Origin: Podospora pseudoanserina
Lineage: Eukaryota > Ascomycota > Sordariomycetes > Sordariales > Podosporaceae
Length of the DNA: 64,000 nucleotides
Direction of reading: 5' to 3'
Assembly (NCBI RefSeq): GCF_035222485.1
Contig: NW_026946671.1
Location: 1,116,001-1,180,000, forward strand
A program made the translations under genes and the position numbers. This document shows positions 54,699-64,000 of this stretch, in pieces. The notes under the pieces are model-generated. The model saw only the letters and a program-made list of their open reading frames with translations. It was not told the origin of the DNA and did not search any database. Each line of letters starts with the position of its first letter. The stretch's first letter is position 1.

Positions 54699-55943
54699 AT
54701 GCCTTCCAGCAAGAAGAAGAAGCCCCAGCAACCCGCACAGGGGGAACCCTCCAACCCAACCGCCCCCGCAGTCGAAATAACAGATCCCCAGACCAACAAG
54801 CCCAACATCGTCGACATCCACACCCATATGTACCCCGCCTCCTACATCAAGCTTCTCGAATCCCGCAACACCATTCCCCTTATCCGGTCCTTCCCTGGCC
54901 ACCCTGAACCTCGCCTCGTCCTCCTCCCCTCTGAGGTCCCCCTCCTTTCTAACCCTTCCCCATCCCACCCCCCAGGACGCCCCCTGACAGAAGCCTACAC
55001 CTCCCTCGACGCCAAGATCGCCTTCATGGACAAGCACAACATCTCCATCTCGGTCCTCTCCCTCGCCAACCCCTGGCTCGAGTTCCTCTCCACCTCCCCC
55101 GACCCCTCATCCCTCTTGGAACCCGCTCTCAGAATCAACGTCGAGTTCGAAGTCATGTGCAGTCAACACCCCGGCCGGCTCTACTTTTTCGGCGTCCTCC
55201 CCCTCCACCCCGAAAATACCTTGTGCGCACTCCCGTTGGTTCTCTCCATGAAGATGAAATTCAAACATTGCCGAGGTGTCATCATCGGCACCAATGGGCT
55301 GGGAAAAGGTCTCGATGATCCGGACATGGAGGACGTTTTTGAAATGTTGGAGGAAGATGACTTGCCAATATTTCTCCACCCGCATTATGGGTTGCCAAAT
55401 CAGGTGTTTGGAGAGAGGGCGGAGAAGGGGGAGTACGGGCATGTGTTGTCGTTGGCGTTAGGGTTCCCGATGGAGACGACGGTGGCGGTGTCGAGGATGT
55501 ATCTGTCAGGCATGTTTGACAAGTTTCCCAAGCTAAAAGTCATTCTGGCGCATGGGGGTGGGACGTTGCCGTTTTTGGCGGCGAGGATTGAGAGTTGCAT
55601 TCGGCATGATGGGTATTTGCACAAGAAGGAGAAGGAAGGGCGTGGGAAGATCAAAAGGTCGATATGGGAGGTGTTGAACAGTCAGGTGTATCTGGATGCG
55701 GTGGTGTATGGGGAGGTTGGACTGAAAGCGGCGATTCAGGCGTCGGGGGAGAGAGGGGTGGAGAGGCTGATGTTTGGGACTGATCATCCCTTCTTCCCAC
55801 CGTTAGAGGAAGGGGAGGAGGAATGGGGGAGTGTGGTGATGAATACTGAGGCTGTAAATAAGGGGCTGGGGGAGGGGAGCAAGGAGGCGAGGATGGTGTT
55901 GGGGGAGAATGCGATCAAGATTTTGAACTTGGAGAAACCCTGA
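54699..55943 (+). CDS. Isoorotate (5-carboxyuracil) decarboxylase, amidohydrolase family
   Basis: A single exon encodes 414 aa. After a 35-residue basic/Pro-rich leader the amidohydrolase-2 (ACMSD-like) barrel starts at VDIHTHMYPASYIKLLE. Metal and catalytic positions are visible: His41 and His43 (HTH), His227 (FLHPHYGLPN), His285 (LAHGGGTLPF), and Asp362 (FGTDHPFFPP). RGVIIGTNGLGKGLDDPDM, LALGFPMETTVAVSRMY and RIESCIRHDGYL closely resemble the Cordyceps isoorotate decarboxylase as I recall it. Reaction: 5-carboxyuracil to uracil plus CO2, the last step from thymine to uracil, feeding uracil salvage. Extra residues occur near positions 75-95. The start was chosen at the first ATG after the TATA box, with context AAAATGCC; no upstream in-frame ATG exists. 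Codons change from C-ending to G-ending after about 55270. Confidence 0.85.
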   Translation: MPSSKKKKPQQPAQGEPSNPTAPAVEITDPQTNKPNIVDIHTHMYPASYIKLLESRNTIPLIRSFPGHPEPRLVLLPSEVPLLSNPSPSHPPGRPLTEAYTSLDAKIAFMDKHNISISVLSLANPWLEFLSTSPDPSSLLEPALRINVEFEVMCSQHPGRLYFFGVLPLHPENTLCALPLVLSMKMKFKHCRGVIIGTNGLGKGLDDPDMEDVFEMLEEDDLPIFLHPHYGLPNQVFGERAEKGEYGHVLSLALGFPMETTVAVSRMYLSGMFDKFPKLKVILAHGGGTLPFLAARIESCIRHDGYLHKKEKEGRGKIKRSIWEVLNSQVYLDAVVYGEVGLKAAIQASGERGVERLMFGTDHPFFPPLEEGEEEWGSVVMNTEAVNKGLGEGSKEARMVLGENAIKILNLEKP

Positions 55944-57751
55944 GATCAGCTGAATGGATTCGCCGGGTAGCACTTGCCTCCAGCTGTACCTTTGTATACC
56001 TATTTCAGGAAGGCACGATAAGGCATTGGGGAAGAGCAACCTGAGAAGGGAAGATGCAATGGACTTGACACTCTTGGGAACACTTGAGAAGGAAAAGAGC
56101 CACGGAAGAACACATAAGAAAAAAAGAAAAAACAACCATATTCATACACAAATGCAAATCCTTCATCCCGGACCTTTTCGCTTCGAAAAAATCCTCAACA
56201 CCCAACCATACACAACCGGAAAACTCCATTTACCCAGAATCAGAACCAAAAACTCCCAATATCACCAGCCGCCGAGTCGAGCACATCTTGCCCACCAGCA
56301 ACAAGCCTCTATCATAACTCCTACAATTGCCACCCTCATCCCTCTCTATGTCAAGCTGCCTCCCCAAAACATAGTCACTGCCCTTTCAGTCACCACCATA
56401 CCCCTCAGTAACAAAGAACCAGCAAACTCCCCTACATTCTCCCTTCCCCCGGGAGTGGAAGGGTTTGTGGGGTTGGGCATGATGGGTAGCTGGGTGGTAA
56501 GTTCCCTTTGGGTTGGAAGTAAAGTGGTTTGATATGTGCGTCTGTTCAAGGTGTTGTAGGTGTAATTCGGGACTGGTGCCTCAAGCATTGAGAAAGTACA
56601 CCGAGGGTAGAGTGCGGTTATTGCTGTCAAGAGAGGGGAGTTGAGGGAAATGAATGAGGATGCCAAACCTCGGGGTCGAACCCTTCCAGGTATATATCAT
56701 TGCCCAGTCAATGGGTGCAATAACCCTCGAGCAGTTCAGTCAATCCCCACTGTTTGGTCTGCATCTCTTTTTTAAATGTATGATGCCTGACAGTTTGTGT
56801 TAGCCTACAACCTCCAAAACCATCCAATCAACTTGCATGGTTGTAGAGAGAAGAACGCCTAGTCGACGGGAGGAGGCAGGTAGTACGAGCCGAGCTTCTG
56901 CTTGAATAATTAGTATTTAGACGATTTACCTACCTTACTTCGTCTGTCATGCCCGGTAAAGCTACCTATTTATTCTAGAAGCAGGCTTTGCGCAGTTGTG
57001 GAAAGCAACAACACGAAAGAGATGTGTGCCCGTGGGGCGAACAGATCTCGGGGAGATGATTACAGCCAAGCGAGGCTGGCTACAAATCAAACCAAACCCT
57101 GACCATACCAAAGCACACACCGAGCCAAAAGCTGTCAAAACCATTATCTTCTTGGTGGTATGATAGGTTTGACTGAGAGGGTAGCACCCTTACCTTGTTT
57201 AGGATAATCGCGACACGGGATCAAGTAAACCTCAGCAGGATATATACATAATGTAGACTGATGTCCGCAACCATCCCCTGAGATGAAATCATCACTCCCA
57301 ACTCAGATACACATCTTCAAAGCCAGGCACAATGCATGCCCGCGCTTAGGTAGGGACAAAAATGGAATTTGGTATCTCTCAAGGAAAAAGTGACTATATC
57401 AACTTTCGAAACCAAGCACATCTCTCAGATAGCTGCCCATACACACACACACACACACGCACGCACATATTCACGCGGATACGCAACCCTAATGTGTACA
57501 CCAATCCCTACCAGCCAGACCACACTGTAGATACACACCACCCCATCTCCCCATCTCATCCTCAATATCAAACGTTGTCATCACGACTGGTATTTCCCGC
57601 CCTCTTTGAACCCTCCAAAAAGCTAACTCCCCCCTTTCCTTTTCCAAATCCATACCCTTTCCTGATCCAAATCCCAATAACCTTCTTCCTTTCCAATAAC
57701 CCGCCTGCTAAAAAATGCGATCCAGAAAATTGATCAAAAAAAGCGAAATAT

Positions 57752-57788
<37 letters not shown>

Positions 57789-58115
57789 ATACCACACACC
57801 AAAGAAACCCCTCCCATCTCATACCAATACACCCCCTTATCCCCCAATCCCCTAATGATGATGCATCCCCCATCCCAAACATACTCCCAAACGCATCCAT
57901 CCCCCCCACTCCCACCCCCCTGCCCACCCAAAACCCCACCCCTAACCCATCCCCGGCCCCCCCAATCTCAGGCGGCTCCATATTAAAAGGCATAAACCAG
58001 GCCGAACTCGGCTCCGCCCCAAAAGCAGCATGCAGCGCAGCGTCCTGCTGAGCAGTATGCCCCCCCACCCACCACCACCACCACCACCACCACCATGATG
58101 TCTCCCCCCCCCCCA
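55944..58115. other. Convergent 3' flanks, decarboxylase and Zn2Cys6 gene
   Basis: This 2.2-kb gap between converging genes is mostly CA/CT-rich on the right. It contains CA repeats at about 57441-57459 and 57755-57784 and a CAC run at 58067-58095 just past the Zn2Cys6 stop codon. Open frames (up to 192 codons) are low complexity, with no recognisable family. Confidence 0.5.
57755..57784. repeat. (CA)n microsatellite
   Basis: About fifteen CA units lie in the 3' flank of the Zn2Cys6 gene; a shorter, impure CA run lies at 57441-57459. Confidence 0.9.
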
Positions 58116-61100
58116 TCACCACCACCCCTCTCTCCCACCCCCAGTCCCATCATGATCCTGCGCCGCCCACCCCGCCAGACCCGACGCGAGCGGATGATGC
58201 TCAACCCCATTCCCATACGCCCCAAACACCAACTGCCTATCCAGCCCCGGCAGCCCATGAGCCCCCAACGCGCCCAAGGCAAACGGATCCGGCGGAAAAA
58301 ACGAATTGTGCGGATGATGAGGGTGATGATGCGACAAATGCGAGACCGCCACCGGGGAGACAGGCGACAAGGCATGATACGCCGACGCGTTCGTTATTGT
58401 CAAGGGGTTGAACGGGCTGGGACCACTAGACTGCGGACCAACACCCGCATTGGCAGAGAAAGACCGTTGATGAAGCCTCGCAGCAGCATGCATCTGCTCA
58501 GCCGCGCCTTGTTGATGATGATGATGTTGTTGTTGGGCGCGGGCAAAGTCGGTTTGCAACGGTGATAAAACCTGGTCGTTGGCACCTCGCTGGGAGCCGC
58601 CAGCAGTGGAAGCCTTTCTAACGATGGATTTCCGTTTGAGGTGCTGGCCGGGGCGGGAGATGCCATTCGGACCACCAGCATGTTCGCCACTTTGCGGGGA
58701 GAGCGTGGTAAAAAACTCTTCGACTGTGTGCAGTTCTGGTTTCTGTTCTAGCACCGCGTCCTCGCCCTTTTCCTTCTTCTTGTACGTGGCCGGGTCGAGG
58801 AAGTCGGACTGAGAGACGCCGTGAGGATAACGGTCGAACCAGTCGCCGTATTGGAATATGGGCGAGGCGGCGTTTTCCTGGGCTGGGTTGCCTTGCCTGG
58901 CTGCGTCGGCGCAGGTGCGGTACTGTTCGCGGAGGTTTTCCGACATCCAGTGGAACATGCCCCAGTACCGTCTCATCTTGGAGAGGAACTTGACGTTGGT
59001 GGCGAGGTTGCGCTTCGAGGTTGCCTCCATCGAGGGGTTGCCCGAGAAGATGCCAAAGATGTGGACTGTGCTAGACAAGAAGGCACAGTATCCTGTGAAG
59101 GGTGCCGTGATGAAATGTGACTCGGCATCCTTGAGTAGTTCTGATATCCGGTTCGCGGCGGCGAATGCCTTTGCGCCTGCCTTGGTGACGAACGCCTTCG
59201 GCACGTCCTGTTGTGACTGACCGTTTGGTGATGAGACGGCGAACCGGTTCATAAACAGAATGTTTTGCTGGACCGAGATGTGCAGAAACAGAAACTGGTT
59301 GGCCATGTTGTCTGTCTCATGCAAGTGAAGGTTTTCTGGTGTGTAAGCCAAAGACTCCGGCAGCTCAAAGTCTTCGGTCTGCTTGAGTAGTTTCGCGTAT
59401 TCGGATTCCGGACTCCACATGGGGTGAGGATCTAACTCCTTTCCGCCCTGGTTGAGGTACCCGATGATGCGCCCCCATAAAGCGATGGCCTTGATCATCC
59501 AGGCTGCCACGCCCATATTGTCCTTGGCCTCGGTCGCTTGACCCTCGGTCGTGGGCTCTAGAACTTGCCCACTGAGCGTCTCGGTCGGCCCGGGCATGTC
59601 GTACTGAAAGTTTTTTTCCTTGATGGGCAGTGGGATCTTGAGGGTTTCCTCTCTGATGAAACATGGCCGATCGGTTCCTGATGAATTGAAACGGTCCATC
59701 AAGAAGCACGCCCACATCGTTCGTCTCCGGATTTCTCGATCGATAAAGCTCAGCTGTGTCTTTCCCGTCATCCGGAGGGGGTCGTGCTCGAGATCCTTGT
59801 GAAGCTGAAGCGCAAAAGCCATCCGGATGGCCTGTCCTCCCAAAGACCAACTCCGTCCACCATGGCATGTGCCGAACTCGTGCAGACCCAGAATCAGAAG
59901 ACAGGTCAAAATTGTGATATTTGGCCATTCGTATCGCTTGGTGAGAATATCGCGGGCCGTCGAAGCCCATTCCTCTCCACGAAGGAAATTCGGGTTCGTG
60001 GCTAGCTTTGGGTGGTTGGAAAAGCGTGCAGCAATGGCGCATACCGAGAGGATCAACACTGGAGGTAAAGCGCCGGCCCTGTTTCGAACAGTCAATAATG
60101 AAACTCACAGATCAGTTGCGAGCCGACTTACTTGAGCTTTCTCATAAAGCTTGGTTTATGAAGGATGTGATAAGCTTGGCCATAAATGTTCTCAAAAAAC
60201 ACCTCGGCCAAGTGCTCCTGGATCTCCTTCGATGGCAGAGCATCGCCGCCCTCGAGCAACAGCTTCGATTCCTCCGCCTCCTGAACCAGCATCGTTGAAG
60301 GCTTGTGAGGTCCATCCAGCTTGGATCTTGATGTGCCACGAGCCCAATTGTCCAAGTCTGGTCCGAAAGCTTCATCAGCACCGCGCTTCTTCGCCGCGCC
60401 CTTGGTGCTGGTGAGAGTCCCTGGAATAGCCGGCTTGACAACCGCTCTGGTCACCGACGCCGCCATAGAATCCTGCTCTGATTTTGGCACCACTTTGATG
60501 ATGCGTTCCTCCATTCTCTTCAACCGCTTATCCAGCATGGCCATATAATCAGTCCTCGGCGCCGCCTTGCGCGCTGTCACCTTGTAGACACATGGAATGC
60601 GAGACCGTAGACAGTGCTTGCATGCTGGCTTCTCTCCCGAGCATCTAATCTTCTTGCGCCGACACGCGATGCAGGCCAGGGGCAATCTCTTGCGCTCCTT
60701 TCCCGCCTTCGTCTTCAGCTCGCTCCATGCTGGTGTCGCATCTGTCTTATCACCCTTTGATTTTCCACCCATGTCTGTCCCATCCCCCAAGCCTCCAGTG
60801 GCAAGACCAAACTCGTCCGACATTGGCTCCTCCAGGGAATTGCCGCCGTTCTGGTTGCTGTCGGGGCTGCCATTCTCAGATGTGTCCATGCTCTCCTGCC
60901 GCCGGCCATTGGTGTCACTGTAAGAGGTCTGGACAGTGATGGAGGTGGCCTGGTTCTGTTGGTCATGCATCGAGGTTACCGAAGGTGGATGGGAATGCGC
61001 AAACACGTCTGGAGTGTGATCGTCGAAGTTTGGTGGAGCTAGACCAGCCATCGGTGAGTCGTCTTGATAGGAGAACTGAAAGTCGCCAAAATGGGTCGCA

Positions 61101-61252
61101 TCTACAAGATCATGGGTTGCTGCCGTAATGGTTCCCATCCCGTCATTGGATGACTCCAGCTTGAGGGCTTGCAGAGCAGCGGATGATTCAGGTTGCGCGT
61201 GGTGACCGTCAGTGTTGTCCGCCGAGGGCGAGAAATCGAGCTCCAGCGACAT
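58116..61252 (-). CDS. Zn(II)2Cys6 fungal transcription factor
   Basis: Two exons (61252-60132 and 60078-58116) encode 1027 aa; the 53-bp intron joins RKLK to AGALPPVLILS. The binuclear zinc cluster is complete: Cys194, 197, 204, 211, 214 and 221 in the canonical CX2CX6CX6CX2CX6C spacing (LACIACRRKKIRC), followed by KHCLRSRIPCVYKV and a heptad-like stretch MAMLDKRLKRMEERIIK that may dimerise. A fungal_trans middle homology region follows (HLAEVFFENIYGQAYHILHKPSF, then LLILGLHEFGTCHGGRSWSLGGQAIRMAFALQLHKD and REIRRRTMWACFLMDR). The C-terminus is rich in His/Gln/Ala/Pro. The N-terminus is acidic and Ser-rich. It is a nuclear regulator; target genes cannot be read from sequence. The frame stays open without any ATG for 650 bases upstream, so the start at 61252 is the first possible. 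Confidence 0.88.
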
Positions 61253-64000
61253 GGCGAAAGGATGGATGGCACTCTTGGGCTCGTGCAAAATACAGGTGGG
61301 TATGTGACCTAGTAGGTACCCTCCACTGGGCAAGTAACGGTAGCAACGGCCAAGCGAGATATCGTCAAAAAGACTCGGTACTCCGTAGCTAGTTTGCGAA
61401 ACTCCTACTACACGACCAGACCAAACCCCAACTTTGCTCTCCTTCACTTCACTTGGGAATATCTGGGACGGCGACGATGATTTGTAGTGGTGCACAGGGA
61501 TATCGCATGGTATAGGGGGCGGTGGTGTGGTGTCACGAGCTGCTACCTGACATCGACATGTCCCCTGAGGATTTCCGACAAAGCGCTTTCCAGGATGCGA
61601 ATTGTCGAAGCGTAATACCCGGAGTGTTTCCCGGCCTTGACCGTCTTGTCGATTTCTTGGTATGCGATCGGCCGTGTGTTCTCGAGTAGCAAGGTAAGGT
61701 AGAGGTGATGCAAAAGGTCGTCGCGGTCGTTCGTAGGGGCCGTCGAGGGGAGTCAGCAGGATAGAGAGAAAAGTAGTGGAAAAAGACAACTCCGAGAAGC
61801 TGGCAGAAGGGGAGGCGACAGGCGACAGCAACTGGGGTTCGAGTCTTTTGGCGTTTGGCGTTTCCCAACCACAGGCGTCTCCAAGGCCGGCTTGGTGGAT
61901 CAGCAAGAGAAGGGTCTGGCGGAACTAGCGAAAAGAAGCGTTTTCGGCGGCTGTCCAGTGGGGTAACATGCTGTTTCGGTTTTCTTGCGTGTGGACGATC
62001 CAGAAGCTAGACCGCCCAGGGCAAGGAGGACAGGCAGGGAGCCACCTCGTAATACCGAATAGGCCGTTATGTCCTTTTTGTTTTGTCTGGTCTGCAATTG
62101 GGTGCTTGAGCCGGCCTAGTCGCAGTCGGATTCGGTCTTGTTGAGAATGTGACGACGTGGGGAACAGGGAAACAGGGGCCTGCAAGTCAATATACGGGGA
62201 GGCCAGAGAGAGGATGGAGAGTATGGGGGGAGCATCAAGGAAAAGATGGGGCAAATAGATTGATCGCGGAGACAGGGTGACAGGCTGGTCCAAAGGATGT
62301 TGTAAAGCCCACGGCGGGCCGACTGGCTCTCTAATGGCACCTATCAAGCGCCCTCTCCCCTCATTTTCCGTCATATCAAGACGAGAGCATGGGGAACTCT
62401 CGTACCTCACAGCAGACAAGGTCGAGGCGGGCCACCTACCACCCCTCCTGCATGCACAAGAGACACACGTTCTTCCTTGCAGCTGAAGCAAGCCACCACA
62501 CCAAGCAGTATCATGGATGCTCGTAGAGCTCTCGCGAGTGGACTGGTTCCAGGCTAGGCACTACCTACGCCGCGCACGGGCGCCCGCTCCTTCGTCCGGG
62601 GTTGTACTGTAGGTGGTGTGTGTAGATATTCTTATCCCCTGTTATGATACATAGAGCGGGCAAAACGAACTGAGATGGGGGTGAGAGGGCCAGGAACCGG
62701 TTCGTTCGTCTGTCGAGTCGGTGTCGGAGGGGTGGTGGGAGCAACAGCTTTCAGCGCGCGGATATAATTGTATGAGCGAGGGGCTGTCATCTTTGATCCA
62801 TCCGCCAGCCTGCCATGGCAAAATTCCGAGAATACGCCGCCAGGCAATATAGGATGTACAGCATGACCGGGGTGCTTGGCTGGTGCCGTCGATTGGGTTT
62901 ATCAGCGATGTGTACCTATTCTATATTATCCCCGGACTCTGTCGATACAGACCTGCTCCCTTCCGTCGTACAGGCCGTCTCTGTCTCTGTCACAACCCAG
63001 AGGCATCAAGACGTTTGTGGGGAGTGGCAGGGATGGGCCGGAAGACGGGTAATGTTGCGGGGTTCGGAGCAGGGTTCGGTTGACCAAGCCCCGAGCAAAC
63101 AGCGAGTCCCGTCGCGCCCAGAAAGTCGGGACCAGCTGGGGCCGAAGCGTCTTGACTCGTCTCTGTTGATGACCGCCGTGTCTTGGCGGGTGGCAGAAAC
63201 TCCGGTGATGCCCAGTTTCCCTTGCTTTTTTCTCGAGGATAGCTCCAGGCCGCACAATGTGTTCTGTTAGCTCAATGTCAGAGCGAACGAGCAAAAAGGA
63301 AAATACCACCTTCTGTAACACAGCGAGCGAGTGATAGCTACGGTTGACGGAAGCAATGTTCCACAAACCCTTGCTGAACTCGTGGGAAGGCGGCGTGTGG
63401 GCGTGACCTTGCCAATTTTGTGGCGCTCCATCCAACCCCACTTGGAGCAAGGCCCAAAATCAACCTCTTGCTCCTGTCAGTGTCAGTCTGTCAGATCTGT
63501 CCAAGATCACAAGCTTGGAAAGGATCATCGTCAATATTTGGTGGACCTGCATCGTCGACTACGAGTCCATATTCAATACTTACGTGACATCGACAACGAT
63601 ATACACTCTCTCACTCTGAGCGGAACAAGTCACCCCTTCGGCGGTTTTCTCGTCTCGTGCCGCCATGAATTCTCCGTAGGCATAAGAAACAATAAAGGAA
63701 GCTTCGGTGCCTTCTCTTGCAGGTCTATGCTGATGCGAGAAGCCTGGCCCATATTGGGTCGCCACCAACTCTCGTGGGAGCCATGTATCTCGAGGTAAGA
63801 TGGTCACAGCCCTCTCAACATATAATATCGATTTTAGGTTACAGCAACACACCACCTACGAAATAAATGGCAGCCAACAAATCCCTCTCTGCCTTCCAAC
63901 ACGCTTCGGATCGCGCGGGATCGCCACCAGCTGGGCTATTCACTGTAGCTATCTTTACAGTCACCCCAAATGTCAGCATCGCTCGTACTACAACAGGCAT
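61253..64000. promoter_or_regulatory. Zn2Cys6 gene leader/promoter and unassigned right flank
   Basis: The first 650 bases are stop-free in the frame of the Zn2Cys6 gene but contain no ATG in that frame; they may be a long 5' leader or an unrecognised upstream exon. TACTCCGTA occurs at 61378-61386. From 62500 to 64000 I see only short open frames without recognisable domains. The right edge may be the flank of a gene outside the window. Confidence 0.4.

Noticed and set aside
56670-56685. GGTTCGACCCC on the minus strand, B-box-like
   Set aside because: The T-stem does not pair and no A box or cloverleaf is found at the right distance.
61832-61845. GGTTCGAGTC, B-box-like
   Set aside because: No matching stems or A box upstream; a chance match.
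1-64000. Transposons, retroelements, secondary-metabolite cluster or mating-type region
   Set aside because: No transposase, reverse transcriptase, terminal repeat pair, PKS/NRPS/terpene synthase or MAT gene was recognised; the window is mostly housekeeping genes.

Overview
This looks like nuclear DNA of a filamentous ascomycete, most likely a Sordariomycete and perhaps Sordariales. The evidence is short GT-AG introns of about 45-80 bp with CTAAC/CTGAC-type branch points, GC-rich coding DNA, single genes on either strand separated by 0.3-2 kb pyrimidine-rich intergenic DNA, and marker families such as fungal GT90, Zn2Cys6 and ATG15 with Thr/Cys tails. The order is an inference from protein resemblance, not from a search.

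I support 22 protein-coding genes. From left to right they are: SUR2 sphinganine C4-hydroxylase (-), an enlarged TCTP/TMA19 (+), a proline-rich Aim3-like adaptor with internal repeats (-), an SRA-YDG domain protein (-), a neurochondrin-family protein (-), a CLC chloride channel (+), a Par14-type parvulin (+), ribosomal proteins eS12 (-) and uS8 (+) as a divergent pair, a GT90 glycosyltransferase (+), PAF1 (-), RER1 (-), mitochondrial enoyl-CoA hydratase (+), a RING/ZZ-like/SH3 protein (-), the ATG15 autophagic lipase (-), a VPS9-domain Rab5 GEF (+), alpha-actinin (-), PUS7 pseudouridine synthase (+), a cell-wall-integrity MAPKK (-), the DBP8 DEAD-box helicase (+), a thymine-7-hydroxylase-like dioxygenase (-) divergent from an isoorotate (5-carboxyuracil) decarboxylase (+), and a Zn2Cys6 transcription factor (-).

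Most of this is core housekeeping sequence: translation, ribosome biogenesis, RNA modification, transcription elongation, trafficking, autophagy and actin. The clearest functional unit is the divergent pair at 53009-55943. It encodes the two enzyme types that convert thymine to uracil (thymine to 5-carboxyuracil to uracil) around a shared 545-bp promoter with several GATA sites. A second co-oriented promoter unit is the divergent eS12/uS8 pair; the uS8 gene carries a long first intron containing a 12-bp perfect inverted repeat.

A window-wide pattern stands out. In many genes the coding strand is C-rich (C-ending codons) in the 5' part and switches to G-rich (G/T-ending codons) in the 3' part. 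Two genes (CLC channel, VPS9 GEF) have a reading-frame break near C-homopolymers that may be a sequence error. I saw no rRNA or convincing tRNA gene, no CRISPR array and no recognisable transposon or retroelement. Microsatellites are frequent in the intergenic DNA.
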